A DNA stretch of 64,000 bases, from the NCBI RefSeq assembly GCF_039535785.1, contig NZ_BAAAXV010000009.1:1674001-1738000 (forward strand), read 5' to 3'. The notes beneath the pieces are model-generated. The model was not told where the DNA came from. It searched no databases and was given only the letters and a program-made list of their open reading frames with translations. Below, piece by piece: positions 48,896 to 57,807 of the stretch (within the stretch, counting starts at the first letter, position 1; each line of letters begins with the position of its first letter). The translations under genes were made by a program, and so were the position numbers. The DNA comes from Nonomuraea helvata. Its GTDB lineage: Bacteria; Actinomycetota; Actinomycetes; Streptosporangiales; Streptosporangiaceae.

Positions 48896-49738
48896 ATGGC
48901 CAAGACATGGCTCATCACCGGAGCATCACGCGGCTTCGGACGGCACCTCACCGAAGCCGTCCTCGAAGCAGGCGACCAGGTCATCGCCACCGCACGCAGC
49001 CCCAAGCAGCTCGACGACCTGGTGGTCCGCCACGGCGACCGGATGCGGGCGGTCGCGCTGGACGTCACCGACGCCGCCGCGGCCGCCCGAGCGGTCAAGG
49101 AGGCCACCGACGCCTTCGGCAGCCTCGACGTGGTGGTCAACAACGCCGGTTACGGCAACAGCGCGCCGATCGAAGAGATGGCCGAAGGCGACTTCCGCGC
49201 CCAGATCGAAACCAACCTGTTCGGCGTCGTGAACGTCACACGGGCCGCCCTGCCCGTCCTGCGCACCCAGCGATCAGGAGTCTTCGTACAGTTCTCCTCC
49301 GTCGGAGGACGCGTCGGCGGCACCCCCGGAATGGGGGCCTACCAGACCGCGAAATTCGCCGTCGAAGGCTTCTCGGAGGTTCTCGCCAGCGAGGTCGCAC
49401 CCTTCGGCGTCAAGGTCGTCATCGTCGAGCCGGGCGCGTTCCGTACCGACTGGCAGGGCTCCTCCATGGAGATCCACCCCGTCGGCCCTGACTACGAGGA
49501 GACGGTGGGCGCCATCCATCGCTACCGACGCGACACCGACGGAGCCCAGCCCGGCGACCCCGCCCGCGCCGCCGAGATCATCATCGACGTCGTCCGCGAC
49601 GACTCCCCGCCCCGGCGCCTCCTTCTCGGCAGCGACGCCGTCGCCGCCGCCCAGAAGGCTGCCGAGATCCGTGCCGCCGAAACCGAGAAGTGGGCCGACG
49701 TGAGCCGCTCGGCCGACTACCCCGCCGACGAACGCTAG
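48896..49738 (+). CDS. Short-chain dehydrogenase/reductase
   Basis: ATG 48896 (GGAACACCC before it) gives 280 residues: TGASRGFGRHLTEAV (NAD(P) loop), DVVVNNAGYGN, SSVGGRVGGTPGMGAYQTAK with catalytic Tyr and Lys, and a C-terminal lid ending in DER. An Arg after beta-2 (ATARSPKQLDD) favours NADP. It is preceded by an AT-rich promoter region (ATGAGTATATTAACTC with palindromic arms) unlike its neighbours. Substrate unknown. Confidence 0.9.
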   Translation: MAKTWLITGASRGFGRHLTEAVLEAGDQVIATARSPKQLDDLVVRHGDRMRAVALDVTDAAAAARAVKEATDAFGSLDVVVNNAGYGNSAPIEEMAEGDFRAQIETNLFGVVNVTRAALPVLRTQRSGVFVQFSSVGGRVGGTPGMGAYQTAKFAVEGFSEVLASEVAPFGVKVVIVEPGAFRTDWQGSSMEIHPVGPDYEETVGAIHRYRRDTDGAQPGDPARAAEIIIDVVRDDSPPRRLLLGSDAVAAAQKAAEIRAAETEKWADVSRSADYPADER

Positions 49739-49961
49739 GCTCCAGACCCCCGCGCAGCCGTCCCGACCGTGGCGGCACCCTTGGGGAGCCCGTTCACAGT
49801 TACGGAGCAGGCATTTCGGGGAAGGCGGAACGCAGAGGCTGCTGGGTCGAAGCCCATCCGAGAATGCCTCGAACAGTACGCATGGGCGATCAAGACGTGG
49901 GGGAAGACCTTTCCGCCCCGGCACCCGTCCCTGTCGAACAGGACATCGGGGAGCAACACCA

Positions 49962-50822
49962 TTGGTGATCATCATCATCTCTCTGGGGGCGGCCTGTTTT
50001 CTCGGCATCGGCTTCGTCGCCCAGCAGCACGCCGCGTATCGCGAACCCCTTGAGGAGATTCTGCACGCGCGCCTGCTGCTGGACCTGATGCGCATGCCGT
50101 TGTGGCTGGCCGGGATGGGGCTGATGCTCTGCGGCCAGATCCTCGGCGCCGTCGCTCTGCGGGAGGCGGACGTGGCGCAGGTGACGCCGCTTCTCTCGAT
50201 GAACCTGCTGTTCGCCCTGACCACGGCCCATGTCGTCTACAAGGAACCGTTCGGCCGCGCGCTACAACTGGGTGCCGTGCTGGTGAGCGGAGGAGTGGCT
50301 CTTTTCCTTTTCGCCGGGCGGCCTCAGGGCGGCCGGCTTCCGGATCCGCTCTCCACGCGGTGGCTCGCGGCGCTCCCGGTGGTCCTGGCCGCGGGGGCGC
50401 TGGTTCTTTTCGGGCTGCGGCGTTCCCTGAAGGTCAAGGCGATGTCGCTGGCCGCCGCGGCCGGAGTGCTGTACGGGCTGCAGGACGTGCTGACCCGCAA
50501 CACCCTGCTCACCCTCGGCAACGGGCCGAGCGTGCTCGCGACCTGGCAGCCGTACGTGCTGCCGTGCGTCGCCGTGGTGGGGCTGCTCCTCAACCAGAGC
50601 GCGTTCGACGCCGCTCCGCTGCAGATCTCGCTGCCGGCCACCACGGCCGCCGAGCCGATCATCGGGATCGTGCTCGGAGCGGCGATCTTCTCCGAGCATC
50701 TACGGGTGACTCCGGAAGCGCTCGTGGGCGAGGTGGCCGGTCTGATCGCAATGGTGACGGGCATCGTCATCCTCGGCCGATCCCGGTTCCTGGCCAAGCC
50801 CGCGCACCTCCGTCGCCGATAG
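49962..50822 (+). CDS. DMT-superfamily (EamA-type) transporter
   Basis: TTG 49962 or GTG 49965 (GGGGAG upstream) gives ~286 residues with 10 predicted helices in two five-helix repeats. The first repeat begins VIIIISLGAACFLGIGFVAQ and carries LREADVAQVTPLLSMNLLF. The second carries LKVKAMSLAAAAGVLYGLQD and TTAAEPIIGIVLGAAIFSEH. The EP/Glu between repeats fits DMT/EamA exporters. The substrate is unknown. Confidence 0.85.
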   Translation: MVIIIISLGAACFLGIGFVAQQHAAYREPLEEILHARLLLDLMRMPLWLAGMGLMLCGQILGAVALREADVAQVTPLLSMNLLFALTTAHVVYKEPFGRALQLGAVLVSGGVALFLFAGRPQGGRLPDPLSTRWLAALPVVLAAGALVLFGLRRSLKVKAMSLAAAAGVLYGLQDVLTRNTLLTLGNGPSVLATWQPYVLPCVAVVGLLLNQSAFDAAPLQISLPATTAAEPIIGIVLGAAIFSEHLRVTPEALVGEVAGLIAMVTGIVILGRSRFLAKPAHLRRR

Positions 50823-50877
50823 GCGGCGGGAGGAGTGTCGGGAGCCCGGTCTTTCCACGTTCGTGGCCGGCCGCCCT

Positions 50878-52311
50878 TCAGCGCTGGGTGGAGGTCTGGT
50901 TCGCGTCACGCCGGTAGGTGTAGAGGATGAGCCCGTTGTGGAACTTGCCCACCTTGTCGTACAGCGCGCGAGCCGGGGCGTCTTCCAACGTGTTCCAGTA
51001 GAGACCTGGGAAGCCGTGCTCCTTGGCGTCCCGCGCCACCCACTCGATCACTGCCGTCGCGATACCCCGCCGCCGGACTTCCTCGTCCACGAACAAGTCC
51101 GCCAGATAGCATCTCCCGGCGTACCAGACACTGGCGTGGAACAGGTAGTGCGCGATGCCGACCATCTTGCCGTCCAGCCTGGCGGCGATCCCGCGTACCT
51201 GCTCGTCGTCGAGCAAGCGTCGCCAGGTCCGTTCGTAGTCGTCGTCGCTCCGTTCGACCTTGAAGTACGTGTCTTTGCCACGGGCCAGCAGTTCCCAGCA
51301 GGCGCGGTCGGATTCGGTCAGAAAGTTGATCTCCATCATGGCGCCCATCCTGCAGGCCTTGGCGTCCCACCGCGCGTGATGATCCTCAACCAAGATCGAG
51401 AAAGTCAAGGAATCGTCCTTCAGAACACGATCAAGTGCCGCCCGGCCCGCAGGTCCCCAGTGCGGCTTGCCGCCGGCAAGGCCCCGATCTCCGTTCTGCC
51501 CCATGAGCATCAGGAAGAGGCTCTTCTTAGCGGCCAGCCCGCGGGCGCGCCTGATCGTTGCCTCGTCCGCGTGCGCGTACGCGTCGAAGAACCGTGCGGC
51601 CGTGCCCGCGGGTAGCAGCACCCAGGCGGCGGCGAGGTCCCACGCCGGATCGCCGGCGAACAAGGCACCGAAGTCGACGATGCCCGAGAGCGTTCCGTCC
51701 GAGACGACGACGTTCGCGGGATGGAGGTCACCGTGCACCCACATCGGCGGGCCCTCCCACTCGGGGGCCGCGACGGCATCGGCCCAGACGGCCCGGACGG
51801 CGCTGACATCGCCGACGGCGTCGGGGTCAATGGCCTGCAAGAACTGCTCGAAGCCGCCCGTGCACCTCTTGGGGTGAGCGCCGAAGTCCGAACTGGCCGG
51901 CGCCTCGGCGGGCGCCTCCACGTGGAGCGCCTGGAGGAAACTCGCCAGCGTGTCGGCCGCGTGGGCGCCGCGGGTGATCGAGCCGTGGTCCAGCGGCTCG
52001 CCGGGAACCCACGTCATCACGGTCCAGTGCTTGGGGAAGCGCTCGGACGGTTCGCCGAACCGCACCGGGGTCGGCACCGGGAGCGGCAGGCTCGGGGCCA
52101 GCACGGGTAGCCACCGCCGCTCCTTGAGCTGGAGCTCCGGGGTGGGGTCCATGCGCTGCATGCGCACGGCCAACTCGTCCCCGAGGCGCCACATCTGGTT
52201 GCCCCAGCCGCCCGCCACCTCGCGGATGGCCAGCCCTGCGAGGTCCGGATGTTGCTCCTGCAGCAGGTCGCGGACCAGGTCTGCGGTGATCTCGATCTCG
52301 GTGTCGGTCAT
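50878..52311 (-). CDS. Aminoglycoside-phosphotransferase-like kinase fused to GNAT acetyltransferase
   Basis: The 477-residue protein has two domains. Residues ~20-300 are an APH-type kinase (WGNQMWRLGDELAVRMQ as the glycine-loop/Lys region, WVHGDLHPANVVVSDG as the catalytic loop, GIVDFGALFAGDPAWDLAAA with the metal Asp). Residues ~325-470 are a GNAT domain (CYLADLFVDEEVRRRGIATA, the acetyl-CoA loop Arg-Arg-Gly-Ile-Ala, and LYWNTLEDAPARALYDKVGK). All kinase motifs are present. The order is opposite to the well-known AAC(6')-APH(2'') enzyme. The true substrate could be an aminoglycoside or another amino/hydroxyl compound. ATG 52311 starts the chain. Confidence 0.88.
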   Translation of the reverse strand: MTDTEIEITADLVRDLLQEQHPDLAGLAIREVAGGWGNQMWRLGDELAVRMQRMDPTPELQLKERRWLPVLAPSLPLPVPTPVRFGEPSERFPKHWTVMTWVPGEPLDHGSITRGAHAADTLASFLQALHVEAPAEAPASSDFGAHPKRCTGGFEQFLQAIDPDAVGDVSAVRAVWADAVAAPEWEGPPMWVHGDLHPANVVVSDGTLSGIVDFGALFAGDPAWDLAAAWVLLPAGTAARFFDAYAHADEATIRRARGLAAKKSLFLMLMGQNGDRGLAGGKPHWGPAGRAALDRVLKDDSLTFSILVEDHHARWDAKACRMGAMMEINFLTESDRACWELLARGKDTYFKVERSDDDYERTWRRLLDDEQVRGIAARLDGKMVGIAHYLFHASVWYAGRCYLADLFVDEEVRRRGIATAVIEWVARDAKEHGFPGLYWNTLEDAPARALYDKVGKFHNGLILYTYRRDANQTSTQR

Positions 52312-52425
52312 GCGAAGTCACAGTACCGAGGCGGCAGGCGGAGCGGCTCTCGCTCTCCGGGACGTCTCGCTGTGATTCCTCTGGCATCACCGATTCGGTT
52401 TCAGAGAGCTGCCGATCAGAGGCGT

Positions 52426-53541
52426 TCAAGCTATGAGCAGGCGAAGGCCGAGATCTGCCGCATCGAGATCGGCGAGTTCGCTGTTGCGTTCGGCCCACCG
52501 ACCGGAGCCGAGGTCGTCGCTGAGGCTCCGCACCGCCCGCTGCTCGGCCTCCGGCCCTACCCTCGTCCACACCGACGTCGCACGGCGCACGTGATCCTCC
52601 AGATACGCCCCCGGTCGGCGCCAGTACGCCTCGAACAGGCCGTCAGCGCAGTCCCACGGGATGGGCACCGGCTCAGCGCGAGCGCCGATCGCGTCGGCCA
52701 TCCCAGCAAGCGAGGGAAATTCTGCGAGGACGGCGGCGAACTCGGGCAGGTAGTCGCGGGTAAGCCAGAACCGGTCCTGCCATCCGGGCTCGTCGGTGTC
52801 GAACGTGAGCACCACCACGCGGCGGGCCACGCGCCGCATCTCGCGCAGCCCCGCTATCGGGTCCCCCCAGTGGTGAACGGTGGAGACGGCCATCGCGACG
52901 TCGAACGACTGGTCCTCGAACGGCAGGCTCTCCGCGGCGGCGGCCACGCACGGCGCCGAACCGGCAGGCCGCTGCCCTCGCATGACCGCCGATGGCTCCA
53001 CCGCGGTCACGTCGCGATCAGCAGGCTCATAGGAGCCGGTGCCGGCCCCGACGTTCAGCACCGTCCGCGCGTCCCCGAGCGCGTCCCAGATCTGCGCGGC
53101 GATCCGCGGCTCGGTACGCCGTGTCGCGGTGTAAGCGTCGCCGATCGCGTCGTACAGCCGTGCACCGAGTACCTCCAGTTGCTCCTCCGGTGTCACCTTC
53201 AGTCCCTTCGCCCGTGCCTCAAGTTCCCTGTCGATGGCCGCCACCATGGCGTCAGCGCGATCACGCCGCTCCAGCAACAGGCCGCGCAGTCGGCGCAGGT
53301 GCGCGATCGCGTCGGTGGACGGATCGCCGACCAGTTCCGCAACCTCCCGCAGCCCGAAGCCCAATCGCCGGTAGGCCAGCACCTCCCGCAGTCGCTCAAT
53401 GTCGCCCGCCGAATAGGCCCGGTACCCGGCCGCGGTCCGCGCCGAAGGCCGAACGAGCCTGATCTCGTCATAGTGATGCAGCGTGCGGACGCTTACGCCG
53501 GCCAACTCGGCCACACGTCCCACGGTCCAGTGCTCCTCCAC
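52426..53541 (-). CDS. MerR-type regulator fused to SAM methyltransferase
   Basis: GTG 53541 gives 371 residues. The first ~70 are a MerR HTH (WTVGRVAELAGVSVRTLHHY, SAGDIERLREVLAYRRLGFG) with the coiled-coil linker ERRDRADAMVAAIDRELEAR. The rest is a class I methyltransferase (VLNVGAGTGSYEPADRDVTA as SAM loop, LPFEDQSFDVAMAVSTVHHW as acidic loop, then LREMRRVARRVVVLTFDTD). The start has a CATAGT -10-like box ten bases upstream and no Shine-Dalgarno, so it is likely leaderless. MerR proteins usually carry small effector domains; a methyltransferase effector would couple binding of a target molecule to transcription. Confidence 0.88.
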   Translation of the reverse strand: MEEHWTVGRVAELAGVSVRTLHHYDEIRLVRPSARTAAGYRAYSAGDIERLREVLAYRRLGFGLREVAELVGDPSTDAIAHLRRLRGLLLERRDRADAMVAAIDRELEARAKGLKVTPEEQLEVLGARLYDAIGDAYTATRRTEPRIAAQIWDALGDARTVLNVGAGTGSYEPADRDVTAVEPSAVMRGQRPAGSAPCVAAAAESLPFEDQSFDVAMAVSTVHHWGDPIAGLREMRRVARRVVVLTFDTDEPGWQDRFWLTRDYLPEFAAVLAEFPSLAGMADAIGARAEPVPIPWDCADGLFEAYWRRPGAYLEDHVRRATSVWTRVGPEAEQRAVRSLSDDLGSGRWAERNSELADLDAADLGLRLLIA

Positions 53542-53748
53542 GCCACCGACTATGCGGCCTGACGCCACGTGAGGGTCAAGAGCCCTGCTCACGGCGGCCA
53601 GCCGAACGCGAACCAGCGATCCGAGGCGACTCCTGCAAGCCAGAGCGACGGTCCAGTTCAGAGAAGCAGACAGCGACTGTGCTCGATGCCACGACGTCAT
53701 CCCCGGCGCCCCAGCCGCCGCCTGGTGACGAGCCGTACTTCAGAACAA

Positions 53749-56544
53749 CTAGATCAACTCGTGCCGGTGTGCAGCCGTGGCGGCCTGGACGCGACTGCGT
53801 ACGCCGAGCTTGGCGAGGATGTTGCTCACGTGCGCGCCCGCCGTCTTGACCGAGATGAACAGTTCCTCGGCGATCTGCCGGTTGGTGCGGCCGTCGGCGA
53901 GCAGGCGCAGCACGTCCCGTTCGCGCGGCGTGAGGCCGAAGTCACGCTCCCCGGCCGGGTCGGTCTCGCCCTGTACGGCGAGGGGGATCCGGGCCAGGCG
54001 CGCCAGCCGTTCGATCCGGGCCCGCAGGGGCTCCGCGCCCAGGCGGTCCGCCTCCCGGGCGGCGTCGGTCAGATGGGAGGAGGCCGCGGAGCGGTCTCCC
54101 GTCTCCGCGGCGTGTTCCGCGGCTCGCAGCAGGGCCAGAGCCTGAGGGTACGGCTGGCGAAGATCCGCCCACGCGGCCGCGACGCGAGGCCAGAGGTCCG
54201 GCTGTCCGGTCTCGGCGGTGAAGGCCAGGCGGTGGGCTTCCTGGACGGGCCCGATCACCGGCAACGCGGCCGCGGTCTCGGGCAGGCCGGGCACGGGCAG
54301 GGGCGCGCCCGCTTCGATCACCGGCCACAGGTAGCGCGGGCTCGTTCTTCCGCTGATCAGCGCCTCCTCCACGAGCGGCGCGGCGTCGGCCGTGCGCCCC
54401 TGCGCTCTGCGGAGATCCACCTCCATGCGCACCAGCAAGAGGTGGTCCTGGGCATAGGACGTGCCTCTGGTGAAGACTTCGCGGGCGTGGGCAGCGGCGC
54501 TCTCGGCGCCTGCGAGATCGCCTCTGGCCAGCCCGATCGAGCCGGCCAGCACCATCAGGTACGCGCGAAGACTGGGCGTCGGCGTGACACGCAGGGCGTG
54601 CTCGACGATCTCGGCGGCCTCCTCCCATCGGCCCAGCGCGATCAGCGCCTCCGCGAGGTTGCCCGCGTGGATCGGGCCCGCCGTTCGGGCCAGACCCGAC
54701 CGCGTGGCGGCGGTGAGTCCCCGGCGGGCCGCCTCGGCCGCCTCGGCATACCTACCGGCGCCCTGCAGGACGTCCGCCTCACAGCGATAGGCGTGCAGGA
54801 GCCCACCCTGGTCGCCGATGCGGCGGGCGGTCGCCTGGGCCTCGATCAGGTGCGGCAGCTGCGTGTCGAGATCGCCGGCCCGAGCCTGCGCGTACGTCAG
54901 GTTGACGGTGGCGATGACCTCGGCCTTGGCATCGCCAGCGGCCTGCGCCGTTTTCAGCGCCTCGCGCGCTGCGACCCGGCCTTCGGCTTCCAGAGGGACC
55001 GTGAGGAGGCGATTGGCGAGCAGGTTGAGTACGGTCGCGCGTGCCGGATGCTCGCACGGCGTCAGACGAGCGGCTTCGCGCAGATCGTCCAGGTCGCCCG
55101 GCATGCCGAGGAGGTGGCGCAGTTCGCCGCGGTGGGCGATCAGCCAGCCGGCACGCGCAGGATCGCTCTCGGCCGAGAGGGCTGTCTCCACCAGTTGGAC
55201 GGCGGTCGCGTTCTCGCCTGCGGCGATGGCGGCGCGTACCGCTTCGTCGAGCACGTCGGCCTTGGACGTGGCCGGATCGGGCGCTTCTTCCCACAGCTCC
55301 AGCACGCGAAGCAGCATGTGCAGCTGTTCCGCGTGCGCCAGGGACGCCGCGGCGTCGGCGGCGGCGCGGCGAGCGGCCGCCAGGGTCTTGGACGGGTGGC
55401 GCTTGGCGGCGTGCCAGTGCAGGGCGGACTCGTACGCCGCCCGGCCCAGCGGAGCGAGTTCCGGGTCCCGCTCCAGGGCTTCGGCATACCGTACGTGAAG
55501 CCGCCCGCGTTCTGCGGGAAGCACGTCGTCGTAGAGCACCTCCTGGACCAGCGCATGACGGAACGCGTACACCTCCTCCTCGATCAGGAGAAGGTTCGCG
55601 CTCACCGCTGGGCGCAGCGCGTCGGTGAGGCGGGCGTCGTCCAGCCCGGTGACGGTGTGCAGCAGCGCGTGGCCGACCTGAGCGCCGCCTACGGCCATAG
55701 CGTGGACCACCTGCCGCGTTTCCTGCGGCAGCCTGTCGAGCGGCGTGATCAGCAGGTCGCGAATGGACGCGGGCACCGGCGCGCCCGCCCGGTCTGACAG
55801 CGCCTCGACGAACAGGGGGTTGCCCTCGCTGCGCCGGAAGACGTCCTCGATGACGGCGGGGGCCGGCTCGCCGCCGAGCAGGCCGCGAAGCTGACGGACC
55901 ACCTCGCCCCTGCCGAGCCGGCCGAGCTCCATCCGGGTCGTCCACGGCCTGCGATCCCATTCGGCCAGCACCGGGCGGAGTGGATGCGTCCGGTGCAGGT
56001 GGTCGCTCCGGTAGGTGACGACCAGGAGAAAAGCCGCGGCCGCCTGCTGGTTTCTGATGAGGAAGTCGAGCAGTTCCCGGCTGGACCGGTCGCTCCAGTG
56101 CACATCCTCGGCGACGATCACCAAGGGCCGGTCCTCGGCGAGGTTCTCGAAGAGGGTGAGGATCTCCTCGAAGAGCCGCGCCTGCGTCAGTGCGGGATCG
56201 CCGTCGCCGGCGGGCCTGCCCAGGAGCGGGAGCAGCCTCCCGAGCTCACCTGGCTCACCACGGGGAAGGAGACGGAGGAAGCCCTCCGTACCGATCTTGC
56301 GCAGTAGATGGCGCAGCATGGCGGTGAACGGCGCGAACGCCAGGCCGTTCTCCCCCACCTGGGGACAGTCACCCGAGAGCAGCCACGCCTCCCCTGCCGA
56401 CGACGCGGCGAACTCGGCGAGCAACCGGGTCTTGCCCACCCCGGCTTCGCCGCCGAGCAGCACGGTGGAGGCGGAGCCTTCTCGGGCATGTGCGTAGGCC
56501 TCAGCCAGAGCGGCCAGCTCCGCGTCCCTGCCTACGAAGACCAT
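53749..56544 (-). CDS. LuxR-family LAL regulator
   Basis: The 931-residue protein starts with an AAA/STAND domain (MVFVGRDAELAALAEAYAHA, Walker A LLGGEAGVGKTRLL at ~30, Walker B PLVIVAEDVHWSDRSSRELL at ~150). A TPR-rich middle follows, then a C-terminal LuxR HTH (TPRERDVLRLLADGRTNRQI, FISVKTAGAHVSNILAKLGV). It is a large ATP-dependent activator of the MalT/LAL group. Its ATG at 56544 is 93 bp from the divergent MFS gene, which it is well placed to control. Confidence 0.9.
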   Translation of the reverse strand: MVFVGRDAELAALAEAYAHAREGSASTVLLGGEAGVGKTRLLAEFAASSAGEAWLLSGDCPQVGENGLAFAPFTAMLRHLLRKIGTEGFLRLLPRGEPGELGRLLPLLGRPAGDGDPALTQARLFEEILTLFENLAEDRPLVIVAEDVHWSDRSSRELLDFLIRNQQAAAAFLLVVTYRSDHLHRTHPLRPVLAEWDRRPWTTRMELGRLGRGEVVRQLRGLLGGEPAPAVIEDVFRRSEGNPLFVEALSDRAGAPVPASIRDLLITPLDRLPQETRQVVHAMAVGGAQVGHALLHTVTGLDDARLTDALRPAVSANLLLIEEEVYAFRHALVQEVLYDDVLPAERGRLHVRYAEALERDPELAPLGRAAYESALHWHAAKRHPSKTLAAARRAAADAAASLAHAEQLHMLLRVLELWEEAPDPATSKADVLDEAVRAAIAAGENATAVQLVETALSAESDPARAGWLIAHRGELRHLLGMPGDLDDLREAARLTPCEHPARATVLNLLANRLLTVPLEAEGRVAAREALKTAQAAGDAKAEVIATVNLTYAQARAGDLDTQLPHLIEAQATARRIGDQGGLLHAYRCEADVLQGAGRYAEAAEAARRGLTAATRSGLARTAGPIHAGNLAEALIALGRWEEAAEIVEHALRVTPTPSLRAYLMVLAGSIGLARGDLAGAESAAAHAREVFTRGTSYAQDHLLLVRMEVDLRRAQGRTADAAPLVEEALISGRTSPRYLWPVIEAGAPLPVPGLPETAAALPVIGPVQEAHRLAFTAETGQPDLWPRVAAAWADLRQPYPQALALLRAAEHAAETGDRSAASSHLTDAAREADRLGAEPLRARIERLARLARIPLAVQGETDPAGERDFGLTPRERDVLRLLADGRTNRQIAEELFISVKTAGAHVSNILAKLGVRSRVQAATAAHRHELI

Positions 56545-56637
56545 AGGTCCAGGCTGTCAGATCCGGACGAGAACTAGGGATGCCGGATAGGGCATTCGCC
56601 CGATCCGTCCGGCCGCCGGAACGGCGAAGCTGGCCCG

Positions 56638-57807
56638 GTGATCGAAACCGGTGCGCAACCGCTGCTCAGCCGTCCGATGGTCTTCCTGGGGGTGACCTCA
56701 CTCGCCTCGATGACGAGCTTCTACCTGCTCGTTCCGATCGTTCCGCTGTATGCGGCATCAGGTGGTTCGGGGAACATGGGCGCCGGGCTGTCCACCGGCG
56801 TCACCATGCTGGCGACCGTGCTCATGGAACTGGTCATGCCGAGATTGCTGGCCCGGTACGGCTACCGCGCCAGCATGGCGCTGGGCGTCCTCCTCCTCGG
56901 CGTTCCCTCGGCCCTGCTGGTCCTGTCCGCCGCGCTGCCGGTGGTGCTGGCCACGAGCCTGGCGCGTGGCGCCGGCCTGGCCATCGTGGTCGTGGTGGGT
57001 CCCGCCCTGGTGGCCGAGCTGGCTCCGGTCCAGCGTCGGGGGGAGGCGCTGGGCGTGTACGGCGTGGCCGTCGGGATCCCCGCGATCCTGGGGCTGCCGA
57101 TCGGCTTGTGGCTGGTTCCACTCGTCGGCCACGGACCGGTCTTCCTCGCGGGAACGGGGCTGGCGCTGCTCGCGCTCATCGGGATTCCCTGGCTGCCCCA
57201 AGAGGCGGCGCCGGTCGAGCAGCACGGAGGCGTCCTTCGCCCGCTGCGCCACGCCGCGCTCGCCCGGCCTGTCATCGTCTTCGCGGCGATCACCCTGGCG
57301 GCCGGCGTGCTGCTGACGTTCCTGCCGCTGGCCGTCCCCGCCGGCTCACCGGGGACCGCCGCGACGGCGCTGCTCGCGCATTCCTGCGCGATGCCGCTCG
57401 CACGGTGGGCGGCCGGCCGGTACGGCGACCGCCACGGCCAGTCGGTCCTGCTGGTGCCGGCGGTGATCGCCGCGGTCATCGGGATGGCCGGGATCGTCTG
57501 GCTCGACAACCCCTACACGGTGATCGTCGGGGCGGCGCTCTTCGGCGCCGGCTTCGGCGCCGCCCAGAACGTCACCCTGGTGCTGATGCTCGCGCGATCC
57601 TCCTCCTCCGCGTTCGGGCAGGTGAGCGCGCTGTGGAACCTCGCCTACGACGGCGGGATGGGGATCGGCGCCGTCGGGTTCGGGCTCGTGGCCGGGCCCG
57701 CGGGGTATCCGGCGGGGTTCGCGTTGATCGTCGCGGTGCTGGCTCTCGCCCTTCTCCCCTCCTGGCTCGACACACGATCCGAAAGGAAGCTCATCAATGA
57801 GCGATGA
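56638..57807 (+). CDS. MFS transporter
   Basis: A 389-residue protein with about 12 hydrophobic helices, motif-A-like PRLLARYGYRASMALGVLL and WAAGRYGDRHGQSVLLVPAV. The GTG at 56638 has no Shine-Dalgarno. The end overlaps the M20 peptidase start by 11 nt, so transport and peptide hydrolysis are coupled. It may import or export peptides or an amino-acid conjugate cleaved by the peptidase. Confidence 0.87.
   Translation: MIETGAQPLLSRPMVFLGVTSLASMTSFYLLVPIVPLYAASGGSGNMGAGLSTGVTMLATVLMELVMPRLLARYGYRASMALGVLLLGVPSALLVLSAALPVVLATSLARGAGLAIVVVVGPALVAELAPVQRRGEALGVYGVAVGIPAILGLPIGLWLVPLVGHGPVFLAGTGLALLALIGIPWLPQEAAPVEQHGGVLRPLRHAALARPVIVFAAITLAAGVLLTFLPLAVPAGSPGTAATALLAHSCAMPLARWAAGRYGDRHGQSVLLVPAVIAAVIGMAGIVWLDNPYTVIVGAALFGAGFGAAQNVTLVLMLARSSSSAFGQVSALWNLAYDGGMGIGAVGFGLVAGPAGYPAGFALIVAVLALALLPSWLDTRSERKLINER

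Noticed and set aside
48269..49738. A single long frame joining the hydrolase relic to the SDR
   Set aside because: The SDR has its own ATG at 48896 with a clear N-terminal TGASRGFG; the upstream frame is out of register with the hydrolase relic.
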